Shown here: piece by piece, positions 1-8,896 of the stretch
Layout: every line of letters begins with the position of its first letter
How positions within the stretch are numbered: position 1 is the stretch's first letter
NCBI GenBank assembly: GCA_036374995.1
Contig: DASUSS010000085.1
Coordinates: forward strand, 28,849 to 92,848
DNA from: SH-MAG3 sp036374995
GTDB taxonomy: Bacteria; Gemmatimonadota; Gemmatimonadetes; Longimicrobiales; RSA9
Direction: 5' to 3'
Length of the DNA: 64,000 bases
Made by a program: the position numbers and the translations under genes
The notes under the pieces: model-generated
What the model was told of the DNA's origin: nothing
The model's input: only the letters and a program-made list of their open reading frames with translations
The model's database searches: none

Positions 1-256
1 CGCGTATGATGCTGTCGACGGCCGCGATCACGCGCCTCACCTCATCGAGCTCGTCGGGGGACACGACCTCATCGGCGAGGATCGACTGGAGCCGGAGCAG
101 CGCACGACGCAGCACATCGTGATTGCTGTTCAGCGTGCCGAGCGGCGTGTTGATCTCGTGCGCCAGCCCCGCCACGAGCATCCCGAGCGTGGCCAGGCGG
201 GCCTGCGTCACGGCCTCGGCCATCTGCCGCTCGTGGGGTGCTGCCGGGCCGGTCAC
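1..256 (-). CDS. Sensor histidine kinase, N-terminal part (runs off left edge)
   Basis: Only the first 85 codons are inside the window. Reading leftwards from a GTG whose last bases overlap the TGA of the response regulator (GTGA, 4-base overlap), the protein shows a HisKA dimerisation/phosphoacceptor helix with the H-box GLAHEINTPLG; His33 is the expected autophosphorylation site. No membrane segment or sensor domain precedes the H-box, so the kinase appears soluble and must take its input from a partner or from its unseen C-terminal part. The ATP-binding HATPase domain would lie beyond the edge. The overlap implies translational coupling to the response regulator and to the transporter fusion upstream. 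The family call is firm; the signal is unknown. Confidence 0.85.
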   Translation of the reverse strand, partial: MTGPAAPHERQMAEAVTQARLATLGMLVAGLAHEINTPLGTLNSNHDVLRRALLRLQSILADEVVSPDELDEVRRVIAAVDSIIR

Positions 257-720
257 AGGAATGCCTCCATCAGCCGGGCGCGGAGCCCGTGCAGCTCGAC
301 GTTCGCCTGCTCGAGAGCCGAAACCCGCATGTCCAGCTCATTGAACAGCGCCGAGCGCTCGATGCCGTTCCGGATGATCACCTTCAGCTGCTCGTTGTCC
401 CACGGCTTCTCGAGGTAATAGTACAGGCCGGCCTGGTTGATTGCCCGGATGGCGTTCTCCTTGTCGGCATAGCCGGTGAGCAGGATACGCGTGGTCAGCG
501 GCTTCATCTCGCGGGCGCGGCCGAGGAACGTGATGCCATCCATGCCCGGCATCATGAAGTCGGCGATCAGAACATCGACCGGCTCCGCCTCGAGTGCCTC
601 GAGCGCCTCGAGCGGGGATGTGAACATGAGGACGCGGTAGGACGTCTCCAGCTCGAGGAAGCTGCGCAGCGAGAGTGCGACCATCGGCTCGTCATCGACC
701 AGCAGCACGGTGTTCTGCAT
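253..720 (-). CDS. Receiver-only response regulator (CheY-like)
   Basis: The protein has 155 residues. A REC domain fills residues 4-120: acidic pair Asp9/Asp10, phosphoacceptor Asp54 in LIADFMMPGMDG, Thr82 in LLTGYAD and Lys105 in YLEKPWD. The last 35 residues look like an amphipathic or coiled helix rather than a DNA-binding or enzymatic output domain. The ATG is chosen because it shares its A with the stop of the upstream transporter fusion (TGATG); a longer frame extending upstream reads low-complexity proline/arginine residues and overlaps that gene. The 3' end overlaps the kinase start by 4 bases. The likely role is to relay phosphate from the adjacent kinase to an unidentified partner, perhaps the fusion protein itself, though that is inference. 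Confidence 0.9.
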   Translation of the reverse strand: MQNTVLLVDDEPMVALSLRSFLELETSYRVLMFTSPLEALEALEAEPVDVLIADFMMPGMDGITFLGRAREMKPLTTRILLTGYADKENAIRAINQAGLYYYLEKPWDNEQLKVIIRNGIERSALFNELDMRVSALEQANVELHGLRARLMEAFL

Positions 721-3700
721 CAGGCCACCACCCTCCGCATGCGGCGGGCGAGGCCGCGGAGGAGTCCGATCGCGAGCTCGGAGTGATCGGCCAGCAGGTC
801 GTGGAAATCCTCGCGCGTCACGCGCAGCAGGCGGCACGCCTCGAGGGTGCGTGCTTCCACGTGACTGGGCTGGTCATCGATCAGGGCCCACGTGCCGAAC
901 GCGTGCTCGGTACCCACGACGAGGTCGTGACCGACGCCGTGCAGCTCGACGGACCCGCGCGTCACGACGTACATCGCGTCGGGGACGGCGCCCGCGGCGA
1001 GCACGACGCGCTGCGCCGGCATCTCGATCTCCTCGGCAATCGATGCGAGCAGGGCGACGTGCGCGGCACGCGCGCCCTGGAGCAGATCGACCTGCTGAAG
1101 GAGAAACACCTTCTCGATGAGCTCCATGTCAGCCTCCGCGGGATTCGTCAACGCGCGCGCGAGCAGCGCGACGCACGGCTCCGTGTCAGTGGTCAGCGCG
1201 CCGGGTGTCGCGGGCTGGATCAGGGCGTCGTCCGGGTCCAGCACGGCCGACAGCCGGCGGAACGTCGCCGTGCCGAGCATCTGCTCGAGCCATTCGCGGG
1301 CGTTCGCGCGTTCCGTGGGGCCACCGCGCGCCAGTGCGTCGTGCGCGCGGTGCACTTCGGCGGGCGGGTAGATCATGCCGAGGCAACGGAACACGTCCTC
1401 CCGGCGCTCCTCCCACGCCTCAGCGAGCGCGTGGATCAGCAGTCCGGCGATACGGTCATCCCGGGCGGCTGCGGCGACGGCACTCAGTGTCGGCTGCACG
1501 GACGCGTAGCGCGCTGCGGCATCGCATGCACTCTGCGCGACCTGCTGCACCTGCTCGCGGTCGAACACGAGCGCGGGATGGCGCACACGCATCTTGCTCA
1601 GGACACGAATGACGCGGTGATCGAGCAGCTGATCCGTCTCCGGCGCGATCACGAGTTGCAGCATGGCATCGACGGCCTGCTGTGACGGCAGCCGTGCCAG
1701 CGTGGCGGGCACGGCCCGGCGCACGCGGGGGTCGGTGCGCACGTCGAGTAGCGCGTCGGCCAGAGGTTCGATCGCCGCAGCGCCGAGGTGAGCGAGGGCA
1801 TCGTGCGCGGCGGCCCGGGTCCGGCGATCGCCGAGCGCCGCGACCATCCGGCCGCAGCACCTGGTGGCGCCCAGCAACGCCGCCGACCGCAAGGCCACGG
1901 TGCGGATGCGTGGATCCTCATCGTCGAGAAACCTCTCGATCTCCCCGGCGCCGTCGGCCAGGGCCGCAGCGGCGAGCGCCAGCTCCGCGCGCCGCTCCGC
2001 CGGCGAATCGCCGGCGGGGATCCGCTGCTCCTCCACATGGCGCCGGGCGGCCGCGTGCAGCTCGGGTGCGGCGCCATTGCCGAGCACGGCGGTGAGCGCC
2101 GCGGTGCGCACCTCGAACCGGTCGTGCCGCAGCAGCTCGCTCAGCAGCGCCGGCGCGGACGTGCCGGCCGCCGCGAGCAGCGCGTGCACGGCCGCGGTCC
2201 TGACCTCGGGCGACTCGTCGAGCAGCCGCACCCGCGCGCCCGCCGCATCGAGCACGGACGGCTCGCGTGCGAGCTGCGCGAGCGCGGCCGCCCGGATCTG
2301 CTCGTGCTCGTGGGCGGCCAGACGATTGAGGTCGGGGCCGAGTGCAGTCAGGTCCTGGCGCGGCAGCTGGGCAACGAGCTCGAGCCCGAACGCGGTGCGG
2401 AGTGCCGAGGGGTGCGAGAGTGCGGCGCGCAGGACCGGCAGCGTGCTCGCGTCCATGAGCGAGGCGTATACGCCGTTCAGGCTGGCGAACCTCCCCTCGA
2501 TCGAGCGAGCGAGCGTGAGCACGTACTCACGCCGCACGGCGATCGCGAGCGCGAGCCAGAGCGCCGCGAGACCGAGAGCCACCCACGCCACCTCGCGGTA
2601 GCTCATGAAGGACAGCAGCACCATGATGAGGAGCGCCGAGCCGAGCTTGCCCAGCCCCTTCTCGACCGCCACATCGATGTACGCCTTCGCCTTCAGCTTG
2701 ATCTCGTCCGGCACGGGCACGTAGAGGATCTCGCGCCCGGCCCGCTCCGCCGAATAGCGCAGGCTCGTTTCCGCACCCTTCGCCGCGGCCGCGGCAACGA
2801 GGCCGAACGTGAGCGCCAACAGCGCCGTGGTCGCGACCATGAACACCGGCAGCAGCAGCACCGCGACGCCAATGCCCCAGCGGCGCAGCGCCGGCCGCAG
2901 CGCTACCAGCACCACCACCGGTAGCCACTGCGTGGCCGCATTGAACGTCCCCTGGAACGCGCTGATCGCGTCGCGCGTCTGGAAGACATCCTTCGTGATG
3001 ACGTTGAACTGATAGTCCACCAGCTGTTTCACCAGCACCGTCAGCAGCACCGCGGCCGCAATCAGACGCACGTGGCGGTGCGCGAAGATCTCCCGCGCAC
3101 TGCCGACCGATACGGTCTTCGAGCGCCGCCGGGGCGGGGGCTGCACTGCGGGGTCCCGGAGCACCCACGGGATCGCCGCCGCGAACACGGCAATCAGTCC
3201 CGCCGCAACCAGCAACAGGTTCTCGGCGCCCACGATCGTCGCAAAGATGCCGGTGATTCCGCCGCCCACCGCGGCGCCGATCGAGCCGCCCGCAATGATG
3301 ATCGGGTACGCACGCCGCGCGGAGCGCGCGTTGAAGTACAGATGCGTCGCCATGAAGAACTGCGTGACGAGGGCAGCCGCGAAGAGGTCGTACCAGCCGT
3401 AGAACAGCAGGCCGAACGCCGCACTCCCCTCCACGTACCAGAGCCGGAAGAGCAGCAGGTTCGCCGCGAAGAAGAACGCGATCGCACTGAACAGCACGCG
3501 CCACTTCAGCCGGTCCGCCAGCCGGTTGAACGCCGGCACGAACAGCACGACCGCCGCACTGACGAGATAGACGCGGTAGAAATCCGTCGCGCCGAGGCCA
3601 TCCAGCGCGAGCGCGTTCTTGATCGGACGCAGCACGCCGACCGCGCACACGACGAGAAAGAACAGCCCCATGAGCGCGAGCAGGCCGGGCAGCTCATCGG

Positions 3701-3773
3701 GCTTCACTCCGAACGCGCGCGCCGGCCAGGACGCGCGGCGCGGGCGTTCCGCATTGTGCATGGGGTTCGACAC
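720..3773 (-). CDS. Nucleotide-transporter (NTT/MFS-like) - HEAT repeat - cyclic-nucleotide-binding-like fusion
   Basis: The protein has 1017 residues. Residues ~25-430 are a 10-12 helix membrane domain resembling the ADP/ATP translocase (NTT, TLC) and MFS fold, beginning around LPGLLALMGLFFLVV. Residues ~440-800 are alanine/leucine/arginine-rich helical repeats of HEAT type. Residues ~885-1017 form a beta-roll cNMP-binding-like domain. In that domain the usual phosphate-binding cassette (FGE...R-A/T) reads FGTWALIDDQPSHVEA, lacking both the Glu and Arg that contact cAMP/cGMP, so nucleotide binding is doubtful. The start follows MSNPMHNAERP. The stop overlaps the response-regulator start by one base. 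Substrate is unknown; classical NTT proteins exchange ATP/ADP, but HEAT-fused relatives in free-living bacteria are uncharacterised and may be sensors. Confident in domain order, not in function. Confidence 0.85.
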   Translation of the reverse strand: MSNPMHNAERPRRASWPARAFGVKPDELPGLLALMGLFFLVVCAVGVLRPIKNALALDGLGATDFYRVYLVSAAVVLFVPAFNRLADRLKWRVLFSAIAFFFAANLLLFRLWYVEGSAAFGLLFYGWYDLFAAALVTQFFMATHLYFNARSARRAYPIIIAGGSIGAAVGGGITGIFATIVGAENLLLVAAGLIAVFAAAIPWVLRDPAVQPPPRRRSKTVSVGSAREIFAHRHVRLIAAAVLLTVLVKQLVDYQFNVITKDVFQTRDAISAFQGTFNAATQWLPVVVLVALRPALRRWGIGVAVLLLPVFMVATTALLALTFGLVAAAAAKGAETSLRYSAERAGREILYVPVPDEIKLKAKAYIDVAVEKGLGKLGSALLIMVLLSFMSYREVAWVALGLAALWLALAIAVRREYVLTLARSIEGRFASLNGVYASLMDASTLPVLRAALSHPSALRTAFGLELVAQLPRQDLTALGPDLNRLAAHEHEQIRAAALAQLAREPSVLDAAGARVRLLDESPEVRTAAVHALLAAAGTSAPALLSELLRHDRFEVRTAALTAVLGNGAAPELHAAARRHVEEQRIPAGDSPAERRAELALAAAALADGAGEIERFLDDEDPRIRTVALRSAALLGATRCCGRMVAALGDRRTRAAAHDALAHLGAAAIEPLADALLDVRTDPRVRRAVPATLARLPSQQAVDAMLQLVIAPETDQLLDHRVIRVLSKMRVRHPALVFDREQVQQVAQSACDAAARYASVQPTLSAVAAAARDDRIAGLLIHALAEAWEERREDVFRCLGMIYPPAEVHRAHDALARGGPTERANAREWLEQMLGTATFRRLSAVLDPDDALIQPATPGALTTDTEPCVALLARALTNPAEADMELIEKVFLLQQVDLLQGARAAHVALLASIAEEIEMPAQRVVLAAGAVPDAMYVVTRGSVELHGVGHDLVVGTEHAFGTWALIDDQPSHVEARTLEACRLLRVTREDFHDLLADHSELAIGLLRGLARRMRRVVA

Positions 3774-3870
3774 GAACCGGGCGGAGGTGAAAGGAGTGAG
3801 GCAGCCCCAATGTGCGGCTCGGCGACGGTGGGGGTCAAGAACTTGTGTTTTCGGCGAACGCCGTTCCCGC

Positions 3871-5958
3871 TCAGCTCACGTCGGCGAGCTCGGGGTGGAA
3901 CGAGATGATGAAGCGCCAGTGGCCGCCGTCGAGGCCGCGCACGGCATCGAGGCGGAGCAGGTCCCAGAACAGGGAGACGCCGGCACCGGCGCTGGAGCGG
4001 AGGCCGGCGGAACCGGTTGCGGGCCACGACTGCCAGGCCGGCGGGTCGGTATCGGAGGGCGTGGTGAGGTTCGGCAGGCCGCCGGTCGCGCCGGAGGCTC
4101 CCACGATCCTGAGCCGCAGCCAGGGATCGATGAGCGCGGCGCTCGCCTCCAGCCGGAGCAGCACGAAGCGGCGGCCGGCGAAGGAGCGGAAGGGATAGCC
4201 GGGCAGCGTGCCCAGTCCGCCGAGCACGAAGAGGCGCTGTGACGGTGCGTCGCTCGTGACGAGACCGGCGTCGGCGCGGACTGCGAGCGCGCGCGAGTGG
4301 TCGGTGGTGGCGCGGTGCAGCGACGCGCGAGCGGTCGGGCGGAGGTAGTAGCCACGCGCCGTCGTGCCGATCTCGACATCGACGGCCGCGCTCCAGTCGT
4401 CCGCGCGCGGGTCCGGCATGGGACGGTGCAGGCTCAGCACGGCCGCGCTCAGGTCGCCCTCGTCGATGGGCCGCACACTGCGAAATGCGCCGGATTCGTC
4501 GAGCGGCGGCGTGCTCTGCGTGAGAGTGGCGCTCGTGTGTCGCTCGCCGATGAGCTCGAGCCCGACGCTGGCGCGCTCGCCCACGCGACGGGTCAGCAGC
4601 AGTCGAGCGCCGGTGGCGAAAAATGGATCCGTGTAGTCGCGACCGAGCAGCAGCGCCGAGAGGGTGTTCACGGCACCGGGCAGACCCGGCGCGACACCGA
4701 CATCACGCACATCGCGGAACGCGACGCGGAGCGACGCGTTCGTCGACCGCGCGACCGTGCCGCCGAGCTCGACCGACGCCCACGGCCGCTCCGGGCCGAA
4801 CGCGAAGCCGCCCTCGACATCCAGACGCCACACCGGGTCCGGCGCGTACGACAGCCCTGCGCCCAGCGCCACGCCCTCCGCCCGATTGTAGCGCAGCGCG
4901 GAGGAGGCTGCGCCGATGCCCAGGCGCAGTCGCGGCAGCCCGCTGAGCCGCCGCGTTCCCAGCAGCTCGGCCGCCTGCCGCCGGATCTCCGACAGGTCCG
5001 GCGGCGGAGCGAGCCCGGCATCGTTCAGATCGTCGTAGATGCCGCGCTCGAACTCGTACGCCTCGCGCTCGGACTCCGGCACCGCCGTCACGACGTTGCC
5101 GGGAACGAAGGCGGGTGCGAGCGAGTCGTTGAACGTGTAGTCCGCAATCCGCATCCGGCCCTGGATCACGGCCCCGGCCGCGAAGTCCAGCTCGGGAATC
5201 TGGCGCCGGATCTGGAGCGTCTGCTCGTTCGGAAGCCAGTAGCGACCTTCCCACAGACCGTTGTCCAGCGCCACGCTGATATAGTCGAGGCGCCTGTCCA
5301 CGTAGGACGCAGGCGTGAACGTGAACGTCATCCGCACGATGTCCGCGCTCCCGCGGTCGACGAACACCGAGCCCACGAGCGCCGGCCGATCCGGATCGAG
5401 TGGCCGGACCTCCAGCTCGTAGACGCGGATCGAGCTCGCCATGCTCGGCAGACGCAGTGTGAGCGAATCCGCGAGACGAAACTCGTACACCGACTCCGAG
5501 CCGGGTGCCGCCGGATGCGGTACATCCCGCACCTCGTCACCATCACCCATCCGGATGACATCGCCGAACCCGTTCTGAACGACCGTGAGATGATCCAGAT
5601 GGTAATGCATCCGGTTCGGCAGCCGGCTCACGTCCCGCAGACCGACGATCCGCTGCTGCGTCCGGTTCGGCGGCGCCCAGGACAGCTCCAGTGCGACCTG
5701 GTCCACCTTCACGAGCGTACGCTCGCTCCCGTCGCGACGATCCAGGTAGAAGTACACGAAGCCCTCGGCGCGCGCCGTATAGTTCCTTAGCGTCGTGTCC
5801 TGCCGGGGCAGCAGACGCCGGGCTCGCGCTCGCTCGATCAGCGCCAGCGCGCGCTCGGAGTTCCAGCCGGCATCGTCCGCCGCATTCTGCGCCTCGACCG
5901 CGCCGGCGCCGAGCAGCAGCAGCAGCACACCGAGAGTCCGCCCGAGCACCGCGCGCAT
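3871..5958 (-). CDS. Outer-membrane beta-barrel protein with surface-antigen-like C-terminus
   Basis: About 695 residues from the chosen ATG. Residues 1-23 form a signal peptide (MRAVLGRTLG... ending VEAQ). Residues ~30-310 are a soluble periplasmic part rich in beta strands, reminiscent of outer-membrane lipoprotein-carrier-like sheets. Residues ~340-695 alternate in barrel fashion. The late motif GLGTLPGYPFRSFAGRR followed by an acidic/hydrophobic strand resembles the lid-loop and last strands of BamA/D15 surface-antigen barrels. In-frame TTG codons lie upstream, but the ATG at 5956-5958 gives the cleanest signal peptide. It stands alone, about 100 bases ahead of the transporter fusion. Function unknown; an export or substrate-binding porin is possible. 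Confidence 0.75.
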   Translation of the reverse strand: MRAVLGRTLGVLLLLLGAGAVEAQNAADDAGWNSERALALIERARARRLLPRQDTTLRNYTARAEGFVYFYLDRRDGSERTLVKVDQVALELSWAPPNRTQQRIVGLRDVSRLPNRMHYHLDHLTVVQNGFGDVIRMGDGDEVRDVPHPAAPGSESVYEFRLADSLTLRLPSMASSIRVYELEVRPLDPDRPALVGSVFVDRGSADIVRMTFTFTPASYVDRRLDYISVALDNGLWEGRYWLPNEQTLQIRRQIPELDFAAGAVIQGRMRIADYTFNDSLAPAFVPGNVVTAVPESEREAYEFERGIYDDLNDAGLAPPPDLSEIRRQAAELLGTRRLSGLPRLRLGIGAASSALRYNRAEGVALGAGLSYAPDPVWRLDVEGGFAFGPERPWASVELGGTVARSTNASLRVAFRDVRDVGVAPGLPGAVNTLSALLLGRDYTDPFFATGARLLLTRRVGERASVGLELIGERHTSATLTQSTPPLDESGAFRSVRPIDEGDLSAAVLSLHRPMPDPRADDWSAAVDVEIGTTARGYYLRPTARASLHRATTDHSRALAVRADAGLVTSDAPSQRLFVLGGLGTLPGYPFRSFAGRRFVLLRLEASAALIDPWLRLRIVGASGATGGLPNLTTPSDTDPPAWQSWPATGSAGLRSSAGAGVSLFWDLLRLDAVRGLDGGHWRFIISFHPELADVS

Positions 5959-6076
5959 CGTCAACCGGTCAGCCAATGGGGGAGACCACAATGTACAGGC
6001 ATGCTGGTGGTACAGGGTGGGACGACCCCGGTTCCTGAGAGCTCACCGGGATCGGTCGTCGACGCGCCAACGAGAA

Positions 6077-6105
6077 GGGGAGCCGGTGCAGCGCACCCGC
6101 TCCCC
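6077..6105 (-). terminator. Intrinsic terminator after the sigma-factor gene
   Basis: A 13-base arm (GGGGAGCCGGTGC) pairs with its complement across an AGC loop, 7 plus 5 base pairs with one internal mismatch. On the minus strand it follows the sigma stop codon by about 34 bases and runs into TTCTCGTT, a modest U-rich tail. It separates the sigma gene from the barrel gene downstream. Confidence 0.65.
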
Positions 6106-6138
6106 TCGACTATCCCGCGGCAGTGTATCGGCAGCGCG

Positions 6139-6999
6139 TCAGTTCGCACTCCAGAACGTCGCCAGCGCTTCGCCGTCCGGACTCTCGCGCAGCTTCTCGA
6201 ACGCACGGTTCCGGATCTGCCGGATGCGCTCGCGCGTAACACCGAGCAGCGAGCCGATCTCCTCCAGCGTACGCTCCTCGCCGTCATCCAGACCGTAATA
6301 GAGGTACAGGATCTTGCGCTCCCGCTCCGTGAGATACTTCTCGAACATCCGGTCGAGAAACTCGCGTTGCGCCTGCGACTCCACCGTCTCTTCGATGTCC
6401 TCCGCTTCGGCGCCGGCAAACCGCTCACCGAACGAAGCGCTGTCGCGGTCACCCCGATCGATCGGCGCGTCCAGCGACAGCTCCGATGCGGCGACCCGAC
6501 GGAGCGCACGAACCGTCTCCACCGGCTCGCCCATCTCGTCCGCGATTTCCTGATCCGTCGGCGAGCGCCCGAACAGCTGCGTCAGCGCCGTCTCGGTCCG
6601 CGACAGCTTCACCAGATTCGAGTTCTGGTTCAGCGGAATCCGCACCGAGCGCGTCTGCTCCGCCAGCGCCTGCAGCACCGTCTGACGGATCCACCATACG
6701 GCGTACGAGATGAACTTCACGCCCTTGTCGGGGTCGAACTTCTTCACCGCCTTCAGCAGACCCTCGTTGCCGATGCACACCAGCTCCGCGAGTCCGAGGC
6801 CGCGGCCCTGATACTTCTTCACGTACGATATCACGAACCGCAGATTCGCCGTCACCAGCCGCTCTGCGGCTTCCTTGTCCCCTACCCGGGCGCGCCGGGC
6901 CAGCTCTCTCTCTTCCTGCGGATCCTCGATGAGCGGGTACTTCTCCACGTCGAACAGGTACTGGTCAAAAGAGTCCAAGGCGCGGGAGTTCGCGAACAT
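6139..6999 (-). CDS. RNA polymerase sigma factor, sigma-70 family group 2 (RpoD/RpoS-like)
   Basis: The protein has 286 residues and directs RNA polymerase to a promoter subset. It has no region 1.1. Region 1.2 starts at about residue 10 (DQYLFDVEKYPLI). Region 2 (residues ~48-118) holds NLRFVISYVKKYQGRG and KFISYAVWWIRQ, the core-binding and -10 recognition/melting segments. Region 3 follows, and region 4 (~225-275) holds LYYGLDDGEERTLEEIG and the helix-turn-helix GVTRERIRQIRNRAFEKL. Region 2.1-2.2 reads ELVCIGNEGLL where DLIQEGNIGLM is usual, a small deviation at the beta' contact. An AGGAAG ribosome-binding site precedes the ATG by 9 bases. It is monocistronic with its own terminator and a 350-base leader. 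A paralogue lies at 37228. Confidence 0.95.
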   Translation of the reverse strand: MFANSRALDSFDQYLFDVEKYPLIEDPQEERELARRARVGDKEAAERLVTANLRFVISYVKKYQGRGLGLAELVCIGNEGLLKAVKKFDPDKGVKFISYAVWWIRQTVLQALAEQTRSVRIPLNQNSNLVKLSRTETALTQLFGRSPTDQEIADEMGEPVETVRALRRVAASELSLDAPIDRGDRDSASFGERFAGAEAEDIEETVESQAQREFLDRMFEKYLTERERKILYLYYGLDDGEERTLEEIGSLLGVTRERIRQIRNRAFEKLRESPDGEALATFWSAN

Positions 7000-7350
7000 T
7001 GATCGGGGCTTCCTGGGACCAGGTGAAAAATCAAAAAGCAGCCGGCCGACGCTCGGTCAGGCCCGCTGCTTCAACGGAGGAACATTTTCGGCTACGAACT
7101 CAAAAGGCACGAAATGCGTTCCTCATCAAGGGTCGAAATCGCAACTCGCCCAATATAAAAGGAAGCCGGAAACTGCGGAACCCCCTCGTCGTTCCGGCCC
7201 CGGGCCGCGCCGTTCAAAGGATTACACCACAACGACATGGCCTGCGTCTCGGGGTCCGGCGCGAGCGGTAAAAACGGCATTTTAATCCGCATTGGATCAG
7301 GGACGGGCGCAGGACCGCCGACTGGACCGGGCTGCCACCGGACGGGATAA
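7000..7350 (-). promoter_or_regulatory. AT-richer leader/promoter region of the sigma-factor gene
   Basis: About 350 bases without a convincing gene and visibly lower in GC than the surroundings. Possible -10 elements on the minus strand (TATATT near 7155-7160, TAAAAT near 7279-7284) have no good -35 partner at 16-18 bases, so I do not name a promoter. The only open frame here (66 codons, 7092-7292) lacks family features and is probably chance. The length would suit several promoters or a structured leader. Confidence 0.4.
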
Positions 7351-7368
7351 CCTCATGGGATCATGAGG
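7351..7368 (-). terminator. Hairpin at the end of the AhpD-like gene (weak terminator candidate)
   Basis: CCTCATG - GGAT - CATGAGG forms a perfect 7-base stem with a 4-base loop, and the stop codon of the 115-codon gene falls within it. The minus strand continues TTATCC, without a proper U tract, so termination by this hairpin alone is uncertain. Confidence 0.3.
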
Positions 7369-7708
7369 ATTGCGCGGCTCGGATCTCGTCGAGCGTGGCG
7401 ACGGCGCGGCGCAGGTGAGGGATCGTGATGGAGCCGCCGACGACGAGGCCGATGCCGAGTGCCTCGAGGATCTGCTGATCGTCGAGCTCCTCCTCGGCGC
7501 AGCGGACGAGGTGATAGGCGATGCAGTCATCGCAGCGGAGCACGAGGGAGGCGACGAGTCCGAGGAGCTCCTTGGTGTCGGCGGGGAGCGAGCCGGACTC
7601 GTAGACGCGGGAATCGAGCGCGAAGAAGCGCTTGATGTCGAGGTTGCCGGTCTCGAGGATGCGCCGGTTCATGCGCTCGCGGAACTCGCGGAAATCCTGA
7701 AGGCTCAT
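7361..7708 (-). CDS. Carboxymuconolactone-decarboxylase / AhpD-like protein
   Basis: 115 residues, the usual length for the CMD/AhpD family. The redox-type motif CDDCIAYH (Cys59, Cys62, His66) is the AhpD CxxC...H signature, suggesting a peroxide-related or thiol-disulfide activity rather than true decarboxylation. The helical core runs from PADTKELLGLVASLVL to the C-terminus. The ATG overlaps the stop of the DUF4126 gene by 4 bases (ATGA), which fixes the start; the frame upstream of it is a shadow of that gene. The pairing with a membrane protein recurs in some genomes, but no shared function is established. Confidence 0.88.
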   Translation of the reverse strand: MSLQDFREFRERMNRRILETGNLDIKRFFALDSRVYESGSLPADTKELLGLVASLVLRCDDCIAYHLVRCAEEELDDQQILEALGIGLVVGGSITIPHLRRAVATLDEIRAAQSS

Positions 7709-8706
7709 TTTGGTTCGGCTTTCAGCTCGGCGGCGGTGACCTGGGGCTGAGGTCCGTCCTTGAGCAGGAAGATCGTGAATGAACGGGGCTTCCTTCTGCC
7801 GTTGCCGTTGGTGTGGGCGCGGAGGTCGAGGACGTCGGTGACGAGACCGCGACGCAGCGACAGCTCGGAGAAGGCGGGGAGCGGGGCGACGCGCGTGCGG
7901 AAGAAGGAGCGATAGAGGAAGCGCGGTCCGTCGTGTGTCACGACGAGCCAGCCGTTGCGGTAGGCGCCGACGCCGGGGAATCCACTGACGGCAGCGGACG
8001 CGGCGCGCGCGGGCGCGGCGCCGAGCGGCTCGCCGGGGACGGCGCTGCGGAGCGCGCGAGGCAGCTGGTGACGGTAGCGCCAACCGCGGCCGCGGAAGAA
8101 GCCGCGGGTGCGGGCGATCACGGCACGGAACCCGAGGATCGAAGCGCGCCAGAGACGGGGGCCGGCGAGGAGGAGCAGTGCGCCGGAGGCGGCCATGACA
8201 CCGATGGCGACATGCGTGTAGCGAAGCGCGGCGATGGCGATTGCGACGGCGGCGAAGTCCTCGAGCAGGCTGAGTGCGGTGCGAGCGAAGGCCTGCCTGC
8301 GTGCCTCGCTCGCGCGCGTGCTGAGGATGAGGCGGAGACCGGCCTTGCTGCCGTGGGCGGCGAGAGCGACGGCGGCTGCGGCGACCGCGCCGCTCAGCTG
8401 GACGTAGAGCGGTGTGCCGTTGAGCGCGAGCAGCGTGAGCAGGCCTGCGGCAGCGGGCCGGATGAGCGTGTGCACGGCCTCCCAGGCATGATCGATCACG
8501 GGCACGCGATCGAGGACGAACTCGACGACGTACAGGACGGCCGCACTGCCGATGACGAGGCCGTGCTCGAGTCCGATCATGCCGGGCGGCAGGACGGACA
8601 CCTGGTCGAGCCGCGAGACGATGCCGAGCAGCGCGATCGTCGCGTACAGATTGAGCCCGCAGGCGAACGCGGTGCCGAGCAGCTGGCCGGCGAGGATGAT
8701 GGTCAT
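7705..8706 (-). CDS. DUF4126-family integral membrane protein
   Basis: 333 residues. The first ~190 contain four or five hydrophobic helices with the glycine/alanine-rich pattern of DUF4126 (LAGQLLGTAFACGLNLYATI at the N-terminus). Residues ~200-333 are a basic, mostly soluble tail (RGFFRGRGWRYRHQLPRAL, later strands such as VGAYRNGWLVVTHDGPRFLYR) that looks like a small beta domain facing the cytoplasm. No catalytic motif is visible. It is coupled to the AhpD-like gene by a 4-base overlap and has 190 bases of free sequence upstream. Role unknown. Confidence 0.75.
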   Translation of the reverse strand: MTIILAGQLLGTAFACGLNLYATIALLGIVSRLDQVSVLPPGMIGLEHGLVIGSAAVLYVVEFVLDRVPVIDHAWEAVHTLIRPAAAGLLTLLALNGTPLYVQLSGAVAAAAVALAAHGSKAGLRLILSTRASEARRQAFARTALSLLEDFAAVAIAIAALRYTHVAIGVMAASGALLLLAGPRLWRASILGFRAVIARTRGFFRGRGWRYRHQLPRALRSAVPGEPLGAAPARAASAAVSGFPGVGAYRNGWLVVTHDGPRFLYRSFFRTRVAPLPAFSELSLRRGLVTDVLDLRAHTNGNGRRKPRSFTIFLLKDGPQPQVTAAELKAEPK

Positions 8707-8801
8707 CCTTCACGGAGTGTGAGGAAATGCGACAGGAGAAAGTAACGAGGCCGCCCGGGACTTTCTACGTTCCGCTTCGACATGCGCGGCCGTGAAACAG
8801 A

Positions 8802-8827
8802 AGAGCCCGGGCACTGGCCCGGGCTCT
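8802..8827 (-). terminator. Strong intrinsic terminator of the 8897 barrel gene
   Basis: A perfect 11-base stem (AGAGCCCGGGC with its complement) closes a 4-base loop; on the minus strand it is followed by TCTGTTTCAC. It lies about 70 bases after the stop codon of the barrel protein. Confidence 0.8.
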
Positions 8828-8896
8828 CTGTCCGCCGTCGCGAGGGTACGGCGGTCCGTCGGTGTCACGTGCGAGCGCCGACACCGGGACGGAGGA

